Part shown: piece after piece, positions 15,436 through 23,876 of the stretch | How the letters are laid out: the number at the start of each line of letters is the position of its first letter | Position numbering within the stretch: the stretch's first letter is position 1 | Virus record (IMG/VR): IMGVR_UViG_3300042865_000711 | Location: 1 to 43,278 of that record | Direction: 5' to 3' (one strand) | Length of the DNA stretch: 43,278 nt | DNA from: a virus | Position numbers and translations under genes: made by a program | The notes under the pieces: generated by a model | Databases searched by the model: none | What the model was told of the DNA's origin: nothing | What the model saw: the letters and a program-made list of their open reading frames with translations, nothing else

Positions 15436-15487
15436 TAATTCTACTGCTTAAAAAATAGGCAGTCAAATTCTGCCTAAAAAATAGGCA
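15436..15487 (-). promoter_or_regulatory. Late promoter with two copies of the 17-bp palindrome
   Basis: Minus strand: -35 TTGACT (15466-15461), 17-bp spacer, -10 TAGAAT (15443-15438), ATG at 15431. One palindrome (15445-15461) fills the spacer and a second (15471-15487) lies just upstream; their centres are 26 bp apart. This is the strongest promoter match of the set and the only one with tandem operators so close together. Confidence 0.7.
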
Positions 15488-15492
15488 GTTAA

Positions 15493-15843
15493 TTATTTCA
15501 ATTCCTCTGGTGTATGGCCTAGCAATACGTCTCCTACATCCTTACGTGCCAGCGTAAACCGCTCGTATGCTTTGATTGCGGCCAAAATATGGTCTCTAGC
15601 TTCTTGTCGAATGTCTTCAAATTGAGAGGTTGCATGCTCTCCTTGCCATTCGATTCGACGGGCCAAAACGTGTAAAACGTCTTGGGTAAAGAGCCCAGCA
15701 TCCACGGTGCCATTCTCAATCCTCAAGAAATCAAGCACTTGACCCCCGTAGCCGCCTCGGTTTTTTATTAAAAAAACATGGCCTGCTTCAAGCTCCAAAT
15801 AAGACCCACCGTCTAAGCAGGAATATTGTTCACAATTTTTCAT
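15493..15843 (-). CDS. Hypothetical phage protein with IKNRGGYGGQV motif
   Basis: A 116-residue protein. The conserved-looking block is GHVFLIKNRGGYGGQVLDFL, then RIENGTVDAGLFTQDVLHVL, followed by helices ending ILAAIKAYERFTLARKD. This arrangement is familiar from small phage proteins with an RGGYGGQ turn plus a helical C-terminus, and it may be distantly related to the Tad1/Acb2 sponges, but I cannot show that here. It lies between the S74 fibre and the 15431 promoter and is the last gene of the fibre unit. Confidence 0.45.
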   Translation of the reverse strand: MKNCEQYSCLDGGSYLELEAGHVFLIKNRGGYGGQVLDFLRIENGTVDAGLFTQDVLHVLARRIEWQGEHATSQFEDIRQEARDHILAAIKAYERFTLARKDVGDVLLGHTPEELK

Positions 15844-15846
15844 GAT

Positions 15847-17616
15847 TTAATTTGATGTTAGTGCTTGCTGACTTTTTACCAAAGCCGATTCAGCCGCCAT
15901 GACAATGAAACTTACTGCGTCATAGTCAATGCCCAAGCGTTCAAGTTTGATGGGCTTTCCATCGGCGTCTTTAACCGGATAACCTTGGGCGTCAAGTTGA
16001 AAATATCGGTCAACTGCGGTAACCACGTCTTCAAAAGCCCCAATGCTTTGGCACAGGGCCTTAACCTCTTGGGCGATAAGTCCGTACTTGCGCCCTTGGC
16101 TGTTACGTTGCACTTTGTAGCGGCCAGTGGAATTGCCTTCGCTGTCCATAATTTCAACTTGCTGCTCGGTAAATAGCTGGTAGGTTTTCCACTGCAAACC
16201 ATCGCGAAATTCAAGTGCTTTTGCAGGGTCAATTAGTTCAACATCCTCTTTAAGCGTTGCGTCTGAAATAGTCGTGTATGCGCCGCCTGTTACATTGCCG
16301 TCCAAGTACGCCGCAAAGTTTTGATCGCCAAAAATACCCGCTGCGTATAAACCGATATTTCTACCGCCTGTTCCATATGCCGTTGCTCGAACGCCATATT
16401 TTTCAGACCCAGCTGCCGCTCCTACGCTAAAGTTTTCGGCTAGAACGCCAGTTGTTCGCGCTCCCGCTAAGGTAATTACTGCTGTTTCTATGTTTCCATA
16501 AACCGCCGCCGTTGTCGAAGTATTGGGCGGGGTGTTACCTTTTAAATATCCATATACGCCAATGTTTCGAGTAGCACCGGAAGCACTTTTAACCTCTCCC
16601 ATAATTGCTATGTTTGACGCTGAGTTGGTCACGCAGGATTTTATAAGCGCACTTAACGTTCCTGTGGTGTCCGTATCACCTCTTGCTACGTGGATAGTAT
16701 AGTCATTGCCTTGTTGCAGGGTATAGCTCATGCTTTCTGGCGTAACTGCTCTATCTGCTCGGTTAGCATCGAATGCGCCTGTGCGGGTTTCTTCTCCCGT
16801 GGCTTCTTCAATTAGGCCAGCCACTGCTGTAGTTGCCAAAGGGGAACTTGGAACTGAGGCTAGAGCATCATTGAGCAATGCTGTCATATCGATATTCACT
16901 GTGCTGCCATCGCTCATGGCCAACGTCATTACATTGGTCGTAGCGTTGTAGCTTTGCAAGCCTTGCAAGTATTTATCGTTTGGAATAGCTGAAACGGCGT
17001 TTGCAATCTTTGCATCCACCTCTGTGCATGTTGGGATAGTTGCACCCGCGGCATGGGTTCCACCAGCACAATTTTTAAATGCCAGTGCGGTTGCAATAGC
17101 CGAAGCACTTATGCCGGGATTAGGATAGGTGCCAGTCAGCGCCCCACCAGCGGGACCAATTGGAGTAACGCCACCGCCAGTAACTCCAGAAATAGCGGCG
17201 GAAACGGCGGCATTAATGTATGCGGGGGATGCGTGCTCTACGTCCGAGGTGCTTGGATAGTTTGCAGCCACAGCCGTTGATGCAATGCCTTTTACGGTAT
17301 CAGTAGCATCAGGAACAGAAGCCACCGAAGCCACCGCATCGTTTATCAATGCTGTCATGTCCAGTGGAACCGTGCTTCCATTGGCCATGTTAAGAGTCAA
17401 AATGTTGGTCGTTGGGTTGTAACTTCCAAGACTGCTAACATAGTTATCGGCAGGGATTGCAGCAATGGCTGCAACTAGAGCCGCTGAAATTGCAGTATTC
17501 ATTTGAGTGCAAGTAGGCACATTGCCAGCAAGCGGGTTGTTTTCGCAGTCTGTGAGTTTTTCCTGCTTATTGGCCAATGCTGCGGTTAATGCGGTGCACG
17601 ATACATATCCAGACAT
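15847..17616 (-). CDS. Tail fibre/spike with C-terminal S74 chaperone-protease
   Basis: A 589-residue protein; the ATG at 17616 has AAGGA before it. Two tandem modules occur in the N-terminal half (SYNPTTNILTLNMANGSTVP and SYNATTNVMTLAMSDGSTVN, each followed by a DMTAL(I/L)NDA block). The C-terminal 139 residues are an intramolecular chaperone auto-processing domain (Peptidase S74): SDATLKEDVELIDP with the Ser-Lys pair expected for self-cleavage, then KYGLIAQEVKAL and DYDAVSFIVMAAESAL. S74 domains help the fibre fold as a trimer and then cut themselves off. It is the first of two S74 proteins here and lies beside the endolysin. Confidence 0.8.
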   Translation of the reverse strand: MSGYVSCTALTAALANKQEKLTDCENNPLAGNVPTCTQMNTAISAALVAAIAAIPADNYVSSLGSYNPTTNILTLNMANGSTVPLDMTALINDAVASVASVPDATDTVKGIASTAVAANYPSTSDVEHASPAYINAAVSAAISGVTGGGVTPIGPAGGALTGTYPNPGISASAIATALAFKNCAGGTHAAGATIPTCTEVDAKIANAVSAIPNDKYLQGLQSYNATTNVMTLAMSDGSTVNIDMTALLNDALASVPSSPLATTAVAGLIEEATGEETRTGAFDANRADRAVTPESMSYTLQQGNDYTIHVARGDTDTTGTLSALIKSCVTNSASNIAIMGEVKSASGATRNIGVYGYLKGNTPPNTSTTAAVYGNIETAVITLAGARTTGVLAENFSVGAAAGSEKYGVRATAYGTGGRNIGLYAAGIFGDQNFAAYLDGNVTGGAYTTISDATLKEDVELIDPAKALEFRDGLQWKTYQLFTEQQVEIMDSEGNSTGRYKVQRNSQGRKYGLIAQEVKALCQSIGAFEDVVTAVDRYFQLDAQGYPVKDADGKPIKLERLGIDYDAVSFIVMAAESALVKSQQALTSN

Positions 17617-17626
17617 AATTTTTCCT

Positions 17627-18166
17627 TTAAACAATTAATAGTTTATTGGCCGATTCCTCGACCTCTTTGATTCGATTGAGCCAGCCTTTGCCAAACGTTG
17701 GAAACGTTGGCAAGCTGCGATAAAACCGCTCTTTGGCAGCACCGAATGCTTTAAGTAGCTCAGGGCCATTAGCTGCGTTAATTGCGGCCATGGTCGCTGG
17801 GCCAAACACGCTATCGGCCTGCACGCCCAAAGCGCCTTGCAGTACCTTGCGTGCGCGTGCGGGGCCTGCGTTGATGGCAAAATCAAACGCTGCATAGTCC
17901 ACACCCGAAGGCAGTTCGTCGCCGCGCACAGCATCCCAGTAGTTCAAGCGGTACAGGGGTGCTACGTCCTTGGGCTTCAAGTTGCGCATTTCTTCGTTGG
18001 TCACTTTTCGAGCAACAAAGTTTTCCCAAGTTGCTTGGGTACAGCCCCAGATGGTGCAGCCCTTGCGCCCGTCAGGCAGTTTGTTGCCGGGGTCACGGGG
18101 GTCGTCGGTGTACCCCCCTTCGCTGGAAAGCACCAGCGAAAACGCTTTGTCAAAATTAGCTTTCAT
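17627..18166 (-). CDS. Endolysin, GH108-type muramidase
   Basis: A 179-residue protein. The N-terminus shows the family signature SSEGGYTDDPRDPGN with the expected catalytic glutamate E16. The C-terminal half matches a peptidoglycan-binding fold: DYAAFDFAINAGPARARKVL, then GVQADSVFGPATMAAINAAN. Enzymes of this type (glycoside hydrolase 108) cut cell-wall glycan chains at the end of infection. No signal peptide is seen, so a holin should be needed. The start overlaps the holin-like gene by 4 nt. Confidence 0.85.
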   Translation of the reverse strand: MKANFDKAFSLVLSSEGGYTDDPRDPGNKLPDGRKGCTIWGCTQATWENFVARKVTNEEMRNLKPKDVAPLYRLNYWDAVRGDELPSGVDYAAFDFAINAGPARARKVLQGALGVQADSVFGPATMAAINAANGPELLKAFGAAKERFYRSLPTFPTFGKGWLNRIKEVEESANKLLIV

Positions 18167-18693
18167 TGGGCGTCCTTTTGCTTGGCTGCAAGCAATTCGG
18201 TTTTTTGTTGGCTTGAAGCACTGGAGCCAAAGTAGAAACTGAGCACCAGCATCAACGCACCGTCAAGCGTGCCAAGCACACGGGCAATCAGTTCGCGCAT
18301 GCTGGGGTCGATAACGTTGGTAAGCAGGAAACATTGCACGGCCACCCATGCCACCACAATAGCCAGCGCCAATACGCCAGGTATTTTGCTGCGCGTGGCC
18401 ACCTGCATATCGCGTGCGCTCTTGCGGTCTTCAACCACTAGCGCCGCCAGCTTTTGGGTGTTGTCGTAGCCCATGGATGCCATATGCTCGGTGAAGCTGT
18501 TTTCGGCTTGTTTGAGGGCCAGAACCTGCTCGGGCGTGGCGGTGGCTACCGCCGTAGCAATTTGTTGCTCTGTGGCGTTATCTGGCAATCCAAACGCTTT
18601 TGCTATTACGCCCGTTGCTAGCAGGCCAAAGGGGCCACCAATGGCTGTAGCCAGCATGGGCATACCTGCGCTCAAAATAGCTTTCAAATCCAT
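18163..18693 (-). CDS. Holin-like membrane protein (GTA_holin_3TM-like)
   Basis: A 176-residue protein. It starts with a Gly/Ala-rich segment (SAGMPMLATAIGGPFGLLAT), has a charged middle with DRKSARDMQ, then two strong membrane helices, VLALAIVVAWVAVQCFLLTN and LDGALMLVLSFYFGSS. This pattern (ggPxGLLA, LKQAE, D-x-x-SAR, two C-terminal membrane spans) fits the 3TM holin family known from gene-transfer-agent release. It overlaps the endolysin start (ATGA) and is the likely partner for endolysin release. Confidence 0.7.
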   Translation of the reverse strand: MDLKAILSAGMPMLATAIGGPFGLLATGVIAKAFGLPDNATEQQIATAVATATPEQVLALKQAENSFTEHMASMGYDNTQKLAALVVEDRKSARDMQVATRSKIPGVLALAIVVAWVAVQCFLLTNVIDPSMRELIARVLGTLDGALMLVLSFYFGSSASSQQKTELLAAKQKDAQ

Positions 18694-18699
18694 GATGGA

Positions 18700-18924
18700 T
18701 TAAAAGAAAGTAGGCTGCGCAACGGAACGAGTAAGTGCCATCAAACCCGTTTGAAAATCAGTTTTCCCAATGCTAACCCAGCGCTGGTCAAGTCCTTGGG
18801 TTTCTTGTAATTTTTTCACTAGCTCGCCAAGTTCAGCACCTTTGATTTTAATTTCGTTCATTAAATCAATCTCAACTTGGCTTAACTCACGGTATCCTTT
18901 AATTTGTCTATGTTGATTTTCCAT
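18700..18924 (-). CDS. Acb2/Tad1-family anti-CBASS/anti-Thoeris nucleotide sponge
   Basis: A 74-residue protein. The pattern IKGYRELSQVEIDLMNEIK, then KGAELGELVKKL, LDQRWVSIGKTDFQTGLM and ALTRSVAQP fits the small helical phage family that sequesters cyclic nucleotide signals made by CBASS and Thoeris defence systems. The conserved YR-LS-x-x-E-I-x-L-M-N-x-I-K start and the D-x-R-W-x-x-I-x-x-T-x-x-Q-x-G-x-M-A-L end are both present. Acb2 and Tad1 proteins bind cyclic dinucleotides, cyclic trinucleotides or gcADPR and so stop the cell's abortive response. It lies inside the lysis cassette, transcribed with late genes, whereas early expression would be expected for an anti-defence protein. The ligand cannot be predicted here. 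Confidence 0.8.
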   Translation of the reverse strand: MENQHRQIKGYRELSQVEIDLMNEIKIKGAELGELVKKLQETQGLDQRWVSIGKTDFQTGLMALTRSVAQPTFF

Positions 18925-19005
18925 TTTCTGCTTTCTAAGTAGTTAATTTATCTTTTATGCAATTTTTTCATACTTGCTATTTACTAAAGTGCTACCAATC
19001 CATGA

Positions 19006-19308
19006 TCACGGCTCCTTGTTTACTCTTGTTTGTAGGTGAAAAGAAATAACCATCAACACAAACCCAATGTCTTTCACTATCCACAATGGAAAGTAGTAAT
19101 CAATCGGGTACATGCTCAGTTTCAGGTAAAAAATTGATCTAACTGTTTGGATGGCCAACCCAGTACATAGCATCAAAAAGCCAATTTTGAATAATTTATC
19201 TTTCTTGTGCCAAAAATCACTATTGGTAAAGATAAGAATCGATGGAATTGCAGCCATGGAACAGGTCATAACTATGATCAACCACATTTGAACAAGAAAT
19301 AAGCTCAT
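19006..19308 (-). CDS. Membrane protein in lysis cassette (possible holin/antiholin)
   Basis: A 100-residue protein with three hydrophobic segments: LVQMWLIIVMTCSMAAIPSI, FKIGFLMLCTGLAIQTV, and WIVKDIGFVLMVISFH. It starts in a 4-nt overlap with the preceding membrane gene. Small size, three membrane spans and place beside the endolysin fit a holin or antiholin. No family motif is visible, so the call rests on topology and context. The 80-nt gap behind it holds no gene. Confidence 0.5.
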   Translation of the reverse strand: MSLFLVQMWLIIVMTCSMAAIPSILIFTNSDFWHKKDKLFKIGFLMLCTGLAIQTVRSIFYLKLSMYPIDYYFPLWIVKDIGFVLMVISFHLQTRVNKEP

Positions 19309-19703
19309 TTCTCTTCCCCTTGCTCCGTATTTTTCTTCTCCGGCGTAACGCTGTTTACTACCACGTCTTTCATTTCTAAAACGTCCTTATCTTCGTATTT
19401 TTCAAAGAAGTTTCTCAGGGCATTTAAGACAAAAGGGCAAAACATCCCTATTGCAACGCCAACAATTAGCACTAAATCTGCTTTTGTTTCATCAACACCA
19501 AGCCAAATTAAGGCCGCGCCTCCAGCGGTAAGCGCCAAGGTAACGGCAATGCCCGTACTGATGATCGCACCAGCCAAAACACCCTTTTTCTTTATAAACT
19601 TAGGCTGAAAAAGCACGTTCATGATTGATATTCCAGCAAGTGCGCCAATGGCTAGTAGCGCCTTGTTCAGGAAATATTGTGATATTTCAAAAATTCCAAA
19701 CAT
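19305..19703 (-). CDS. Membrane protein in lysis cassette (possible holin)
   Basis: A 132-residue protein with ribosome site AGGGA. Hydrophobic segments: NKALLAIGALAGISIMNVLF, VLAGAIISTGIAVTLALTAG, and ADLVLIVGVAIGMFCPFVLN, then a charged cytoplasmic tail (FEKYEDKDVLEMKDVV, many Lys and Glu). Three spans plus a charged tail fit class I holins. It is the second candidate holin in the cassette; which one forms the lesion cannot be told from sequence. It may also limit timing as an antiholin. Confidence 0.5.
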   Translation of the reverse strand: MFGIFEISQYFLNKALLAIGALAGISIMNVLFQPKFIKKKGVLAGAIISTGIAVTLALTAGGAALIWLGVDETKADLVLIVGVAIGMFCPFVLNALRNFFEKYEDKDVLEMKDVVVNSVTPEKKNTEQGEEK

Positions 19704-19712
19704 TTTTGTTCC

Positions 19713-22076
19713 CTATATGTTGTGCGCTAGAAGCCTTGCCTCTAGCGCTGCAATCGTTTGCGCCTGCGCGGTAAGCATGCTTGAAAGTTCTTGAATCGAC
19801 TTTACCAAAGGTGCAATAAATTCATCGTAACCTAGTGATTGTGCGTCTTCGCCACCCCCAATAGCATGATCTTGATAACCACCAAAGTCAACTCCTAGGC
19901 TATCTATCGCTTGTTTCACCTCTTGGGTGATAAAGCCATGGTGTTTGCGATTTCTCTTTTTGGAGCCATCGCGCACTATGTTTTCCAGCTTGCATGAATT
20001 AACCCACGCTTGCACCGCAGGCTCATGGTCGATTACTTGCTGCTTGTAGTTGCTCAAATTAACGCCATACGCGGCCAATTCGTACGCCGTTGCATCTTCA
20101 CTTGGCTCCTCTGGTGCTACGGGTTCGACTGGGGCGGCTGGGCGGTAGTCATCGCGCATATCCAAACGGTAATCGCGTGGGCGCAGCGCGTTGATAAAGT
20201 CAAGCCCCAGCTCTGTATCTGCAATGTCCGCTTTGTCGCGTTCGTCTGAGCGGTTTTGAACGGTACCGTAAACGTAGGTCGTGGTGGCCGCGTCGCCCAG
20301 CTGCACTTGGTTAGAGCCGGTGACTTGGCTGTTTGCGCCGACACCCGTGCAGTTATCAAACGCCACCAGCTGGCTCAAAGCGTTACGCCCAAAGCCGCTG
20401 TTGTTGCTTGCTGCCAGTGCTTCACGTAACACGCCTTCACCCCATCCGGTGTTAAAGCTGCCCGATACGTTTTTCAACAGCGCATTGGTGCCCCCCATCG
20501 TGTTGCTGTTGCCGCTGATGTTGGCACGCATCGAGTTGTTTCCAAACGACAGGTTGAAACTCCCAATCGTGTTGAAGAACATGGCGAAGGAGCCAAGACT
20601 TGTGTTATTAATACCAAAAGTGTTGTTGAACAAACTCGCTTGGGCAATGGCAACATTTCCGCTTGCTTTGTTGTTCGTCAGGGTTCCAGCACCGATGCCC
20701 AGGTTAAAGTTGCCGATTTCATTGTTCCGCCCGGACTGATCCCCGATGTAGACGTTGTTGCTGCCGCTGGTATTTAGGAATCCCGCCTGCCAGCCGATGG
20801 CAAGGTCCAGTGTTCCGGTCGTGACGTTGGCAAGTGTGTAGTGCCCGATACCGATCAACCGCATGGGCGTGATGCAGTTGGCAAGAGAGTAGGTGCCGAT
20901 GCCTACAGACTGTACACCGCCTTGCACTTTGTAGCCTGCGCGGAATCCGTTGAAAGTATGCCCGGTGCCGGTCGTAATATCTTGCAAGCAGCCAGCGCCA
21001 GTGGCTGTTATCTCGGTGCCAGTGGTCAGGTTGTAGCCACTACCGTTTGAGATAAAGGTGTTGGTGGTGCTTCGAGTTGTGGCCCCATCCCCGCCACGAC
21101 CGATTCGCACGCCGTTGATCAGTTTGTCCCCTGCGCCCAGGTGCTGCAAGCTGGTCAGGTTGACCAAGCCGCGCTGGGTGATGCTGGTGTCCACGCTCAC
21201 GGATGCAATGGTCACGTTGATAGGCACCTGCGTGTTGTTCTCGTTGACGTAGGTGAGCGTCAGGACAGAAGTTGCCTCGTTGAACGAAGCCGCCAAGGTC
21301 GTGATGACTTGGGCCGCGGCGGTCGGGACATACAGGTCAACCGGGTTCCCGTTCTCGTTGGTGTAGGTGCCGATCTTGGTGCCCGAGGTCAGCACGCCCG
21401 TCATCGTGGTGACGGTTTCCTTGATTTCCACCGGGGCCAATTGCTCGTTGGTGTACGTGCCAATGGTCTTACCAGTGGCCTGCACGCCGGTCATGGTCGT
21501 GACGGTCTCGCTGATGTTCAGCTTGGTTGGAACCCCTGCCGCGTTGAAGCCGTAGAAGTTGCCGTTGGCGTCCACCACGATTTGATTCGAGTAGGTCAGG
21601 TAGGTGCTGGCCGGGTCGATGATGATGGGGCTGATGTGCTCCACCGCCACCTTGACCGGGATGTTCACGTCCTTGGTGACTTCCACGCCGGTCTCGTTGC
21701 GGTAGGTCAGGCTCAGTGTCGATGTTGACGCCGTGAAGTCCAACTCCGTGACCTGGGTGACGGTCTCGTTTATGTCGGTGGCCACGCCGTTCTCGTCCAC
21801 ATACTTGGCAATCAGGTTGCCCGCCACGGTGTCGGTGACAGAGGTAACGGTTTCTTCGATCACGAAGTCCGTGCCGTCCACGTTGATCGTGGCAATGGGG
21901 TGGCCTTCAACGTCGGGCGTGACTTCGACAAGCGAGTAAACCGCTGGGTCGGGAATGTCAGAGCATCGCGCAACCGCATCCCCGTCCACCAATGTCACGC
22001 CTTCGCAGTCCACCAGGACAGCCGGTTGAGGGCCGTCGCAAGCGGTGGTGCAAGGGAGTTTCTTGAAGTCGCTCAT
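19713..22076 (-). CDS. Large tail fibre with YadA-like repeats and S74 chaperone
   Basis: A 787-residue protein with ribosome site AAGGACACCCA. N-terminal part: repeats of ETVT(T/S)-(M/V)-TG...G-x-IGTYTNE (about residues 75-250). Middle (about 330-600): units such as GSNNVYIGDQSGRNNEIG and GNFNLGIGAGTL, a left-handed beta-roll pattern seen in trimeric adhesins. C-terminal about 178 residues: a Peptidase S74 chaperone with SDERDKADIADTELGLDFIN, then HHGFITQEVKQAI and a final YDEFIAPLVKSIQELSS coiled coil. It should be a self-processed trimeric host-binding fibre. The beta-rich middle is noticeably richer in G and C than the AT-rich genes just downstream, suggesting exchange. Confidence 0.8.
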   Translation of the reverse strand: MSDFKKLPCTTACDGPQPAVLVDCEGVTLVDGDAVARCSDIPDPAVYSLVEVTPDVEGHPIATINVDGTDFVIEETVTSVTDTVAGNLIAKYVDENGVATDINETVTQVTELDFTASTSTLSLTYRNETGVEVTKDVNIPVKVAVEHISPIIIDPASTYLTYSNQIVVDANGNFYGFNAAGVPTKLNISETVTTMTGVQATGKTIGTYTNEQLAPVEIKETVTTMTGVLTSGTKIGTYTNENGNPVDLYVPTAAAQVITTLAASFNEATSVLTLTYVNENNTQVPINVTIASVSVDTSITQRGLVNLTSLQHLGAGDKLINGVRIGRGGDGATTRSTTNTFISNGSGYNLTTGTEITATGAGCLQDITTGTGHTFNGFRAGYKVQGGVQSVGIGTYSLANCITPMRLIGIGHYTLANVTTGTLDLAIGWQAGFLNTSGSNNVYIGDQSGRNNEIGNFNLGIGAGTLTNNKASGNVAIAQASLFNNTFGINNTSLGSFAMFFNTIGSFNLSFGNNSMRANISGNSNTMGGTNALLKNVSGSFNTGWGEGVLREALAASNNSGFGRNALSQLVAFDNCTGVGANSQVTGSNQVQLGDAATTTYVYGTVQNRSDERDKADIADTELGLDFINALRPRDYRLDMRDDYRPAAPVEPVAPEEPSEDATAYELAAYGVNLSNYKQQVIDHEPAVQAWVNSCKLENIVRDGSKKRNRKHHGFITQEVKQAIDSLGVDFGGYQDHAIGGGEDAQSLGYDEFIAPLVKSIQELSSMLTAQAQTIAALEARLLAHNI

Positions 22077-22085
22077 TGGGTGTCC

Positions 22086-23867
22086 TTAGCTCACAACCAT
22101 GTTCACAAAGTTGCCCACTTGCGTGAACGTCACAGTGCCGCCCGTGTTGTTGATGCCCAGCGTAGGTGCAGGAATCAGCGTGCTGTTGGTCTTCTGAATG
22201 ATCGGGTAGGTGCCGGGTGGCAATGGGTCGAGCGCGTTGACCTTCCAGCCAGCAACAATGCTGTGCCCTTGGGTGTACGCGATCAGGCCGGTGCCCGTGC
22301 CGGTAGAACGAACATCCAGCGCCGAAGTGGCGTCGATAAAGAGTTGACTGACCGATACCGTTGTCGAGGTGCCCGCGCTGACAGTCGAGCCAGCAGACAC
22401 TCGGACTTGACCTTGTGCGCCCGTGAAGGTTGCACCTTGCAGGATCAGCTTGGAGCCGTTGCGCGGGAAAATTGCGCAAGTATGGCCTGTGTTGGTGAGC
22501 GTCAGCACGTTGTCTGAGCCGCCTTCCAGCCACACGTTTCCAATGCTGCCAGTCATGTTTAGCCTACCCGCAAAGGTAGTAACGCCGTTGTCCCTGATGA
22601 ACACGTTGTTTGAGCCGCCGACGTTCCACAAGGTTGTCGGGTCAGAGCTTGACAGTGAGCCAATGGTTTGGGTCGCGCTAGACGACAGCCTTGCGCCATT
22701 CTCCAACACAACATCTGCATATTGCAACGAGTTGCCATAGTTGGCATCTACGTTTACACCGTTAAACGTCAAGGTGCCGTAGTAGGTGTTGGCGGTGTTG
22801 GCGAACCCAACGATGGGAAGTCCTGATGTTCCCAACGAACTGACAGTCAGCGGTGCCGATCCAGACAAGACGCCAGAGAACAGACTATTAGTGCCTCCGT
22901 TTACCTTGATGCAAGAAGCCGACTGCACCTTGATCTTGAGGTTGGTGTTGGTGGTTGGGCTGACGGTGTTCAGTGCGCCCTGCGTGACACCAGAAGCATC
23001 GCACCAGCCGCAGCCGTTGATGTTGACGACTGTTCCAGTCGCAGGGGGCTGATTGGACAAGCCCAAGGTCGCGCCGTCTTTGACGTTCACAGTGCCGATG
23101 CCAGACCAGATGCCGGTGTTGCGCCAGTAAACGTCCTTGAGGTTGATTGTGCCGTCAGTGTTTGTCACGCCAATGGTGGAATACTTGCCGCCCACGCCAC
23201 AAGTTCCGCAACCCGTGAGGTTGTAGGTGCCCATGTTGTTCAGGTTCTCTACCACCACGGTGTTGTTGGGCATCGAAGCAAACTGAGTCACAGTCGCGTT
23301 TGCGTTGATGGTCATCGAACCTTTAGACCATGTGGTCGTGTTCGTGCAGTCAGCGCCCAGTTGCAACTTGGTGCCAGCTTGCGCCACGATGTTGCCGGTG
23401 TGGGTGTTTGCGCCAGTGGTCACAAGCAAGCCCGCACCCGCGTAGTTCACGCCGTCGATGGTGTCGGGGCCAGAGCGGATCGTCCAAGTGCCAGTGCCGG
23501 ACACAATGCCTTGCATGTAGCCAGTGGCGTTGACAGAAACGAAGCTGCTCAGTGTGGGGGATGCAGCGTTGGCGGGGAAGCTTGTCGAGATGATCCCGTT
23601 GTTGCCGCGTGAGGTTTCCACCAAGCCGAGCTGCATCTCCCATGGGCCGGGTTCAAACGACGAGCCGATGGTGGACAAGTCAAATTCGCAGTTCAGGGGG
23701 CCAACGCTTTCCAGTGTGCCCATGTTGCCCGCCGCGTCAACGACGCGATTGGACATAAAGCCAAGTGCGCCCTGCACGTTACCCGCCGCGTCCATGTAGC
23801 CGCCCGCCAAGGGGTTTGTGATTTCGCCGCAAGGGGTGACCAATTTTGAGTTAATCAGTGAGCTCAT
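22086..23867 (-). CDS. Beta-helix adhesin, paralogue of the next gene
   Basis: A 593-residue protein, ribosome site AAGGCACACCC. It shows passenger-type beta-strand repeats, for example GIVSGTGTWTIRSGPDTIDG, TGANTHTGNIVAQAGTKLQL and AGLLVTTG, as in autotransporter-associated beta strands. It contains CGxC-type turns (TGCGTCGVGG; NGCGWCDASG). The C-terminus (NNTGGTVTFTQVGNFVNMVV) matches that of the 596-residue neighbour (NASGLTATFANVGNMITMTL), and both share GTGTW, GCGxC and end-of-helix phrases, so they arose by duplication. Likely a receptor-binding or depolymerising tail appendage; no catalytic site is visible. Confidence 0.6.
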   Translation of the reverse strand: MSSLINSKLVTPCGEITNPLAGGYMDAAGNVQGALGFMSNRVVDAAGNMGTLESVGPLNCEFDLSTIGSSFEPGPWEMQLGLVETSRGNNGIISTSFPANAASPTLSSFVSVNATGYMQGIVSGTGTWTIRSGPDTIDGVNYAGAGLLVTTGANTHTGNIVAQAGTKLQLGADCTNTTTWSKGSMTINANATVTQFASMPNNTVVVENLNNMGTYNLTGCGTCGVGGKYSTIGVTNTDGTINLKDVYWRNTGIWSGIGTVNVKDGATLGLSNQPPATGTVVNINGCGWCDASGVTQGALNTVSPTTNTNLKIKVQSASCIKVNGGTNSLFSGVLSGSAPLTVSSLGTSGLPIVGFANTANTYYGTLTFNGVNVDANYGNSLQYADVVLENGARLSSSATQTIGSLSSSDPTTLWNVGGSNNVFIRDNGVTTFAGRLNMTGSIGNVWLEGGSDNVLTLTNTGHTCAIFPRNGSKLILQGATFTGAQGQVRVSAGSTVSAGTSTTVSVSQLFIDATSALDVRSTGTGTGLIAYTQGHSIVAGWKVNALDPLPPGTYPIIQKTNSTLIPAPTLGINNTGGTVTFTQVGNFVNMVVS

Positions 23868-23876
23868 GGGTGTGCC

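Noticed and set aside
15493-15843. Second Acb2/Tad1 protein
   Set aside because: The helical end and RGGYGGQ turn recall Tad1-type proteins from memory only; not enough to claim without a search.
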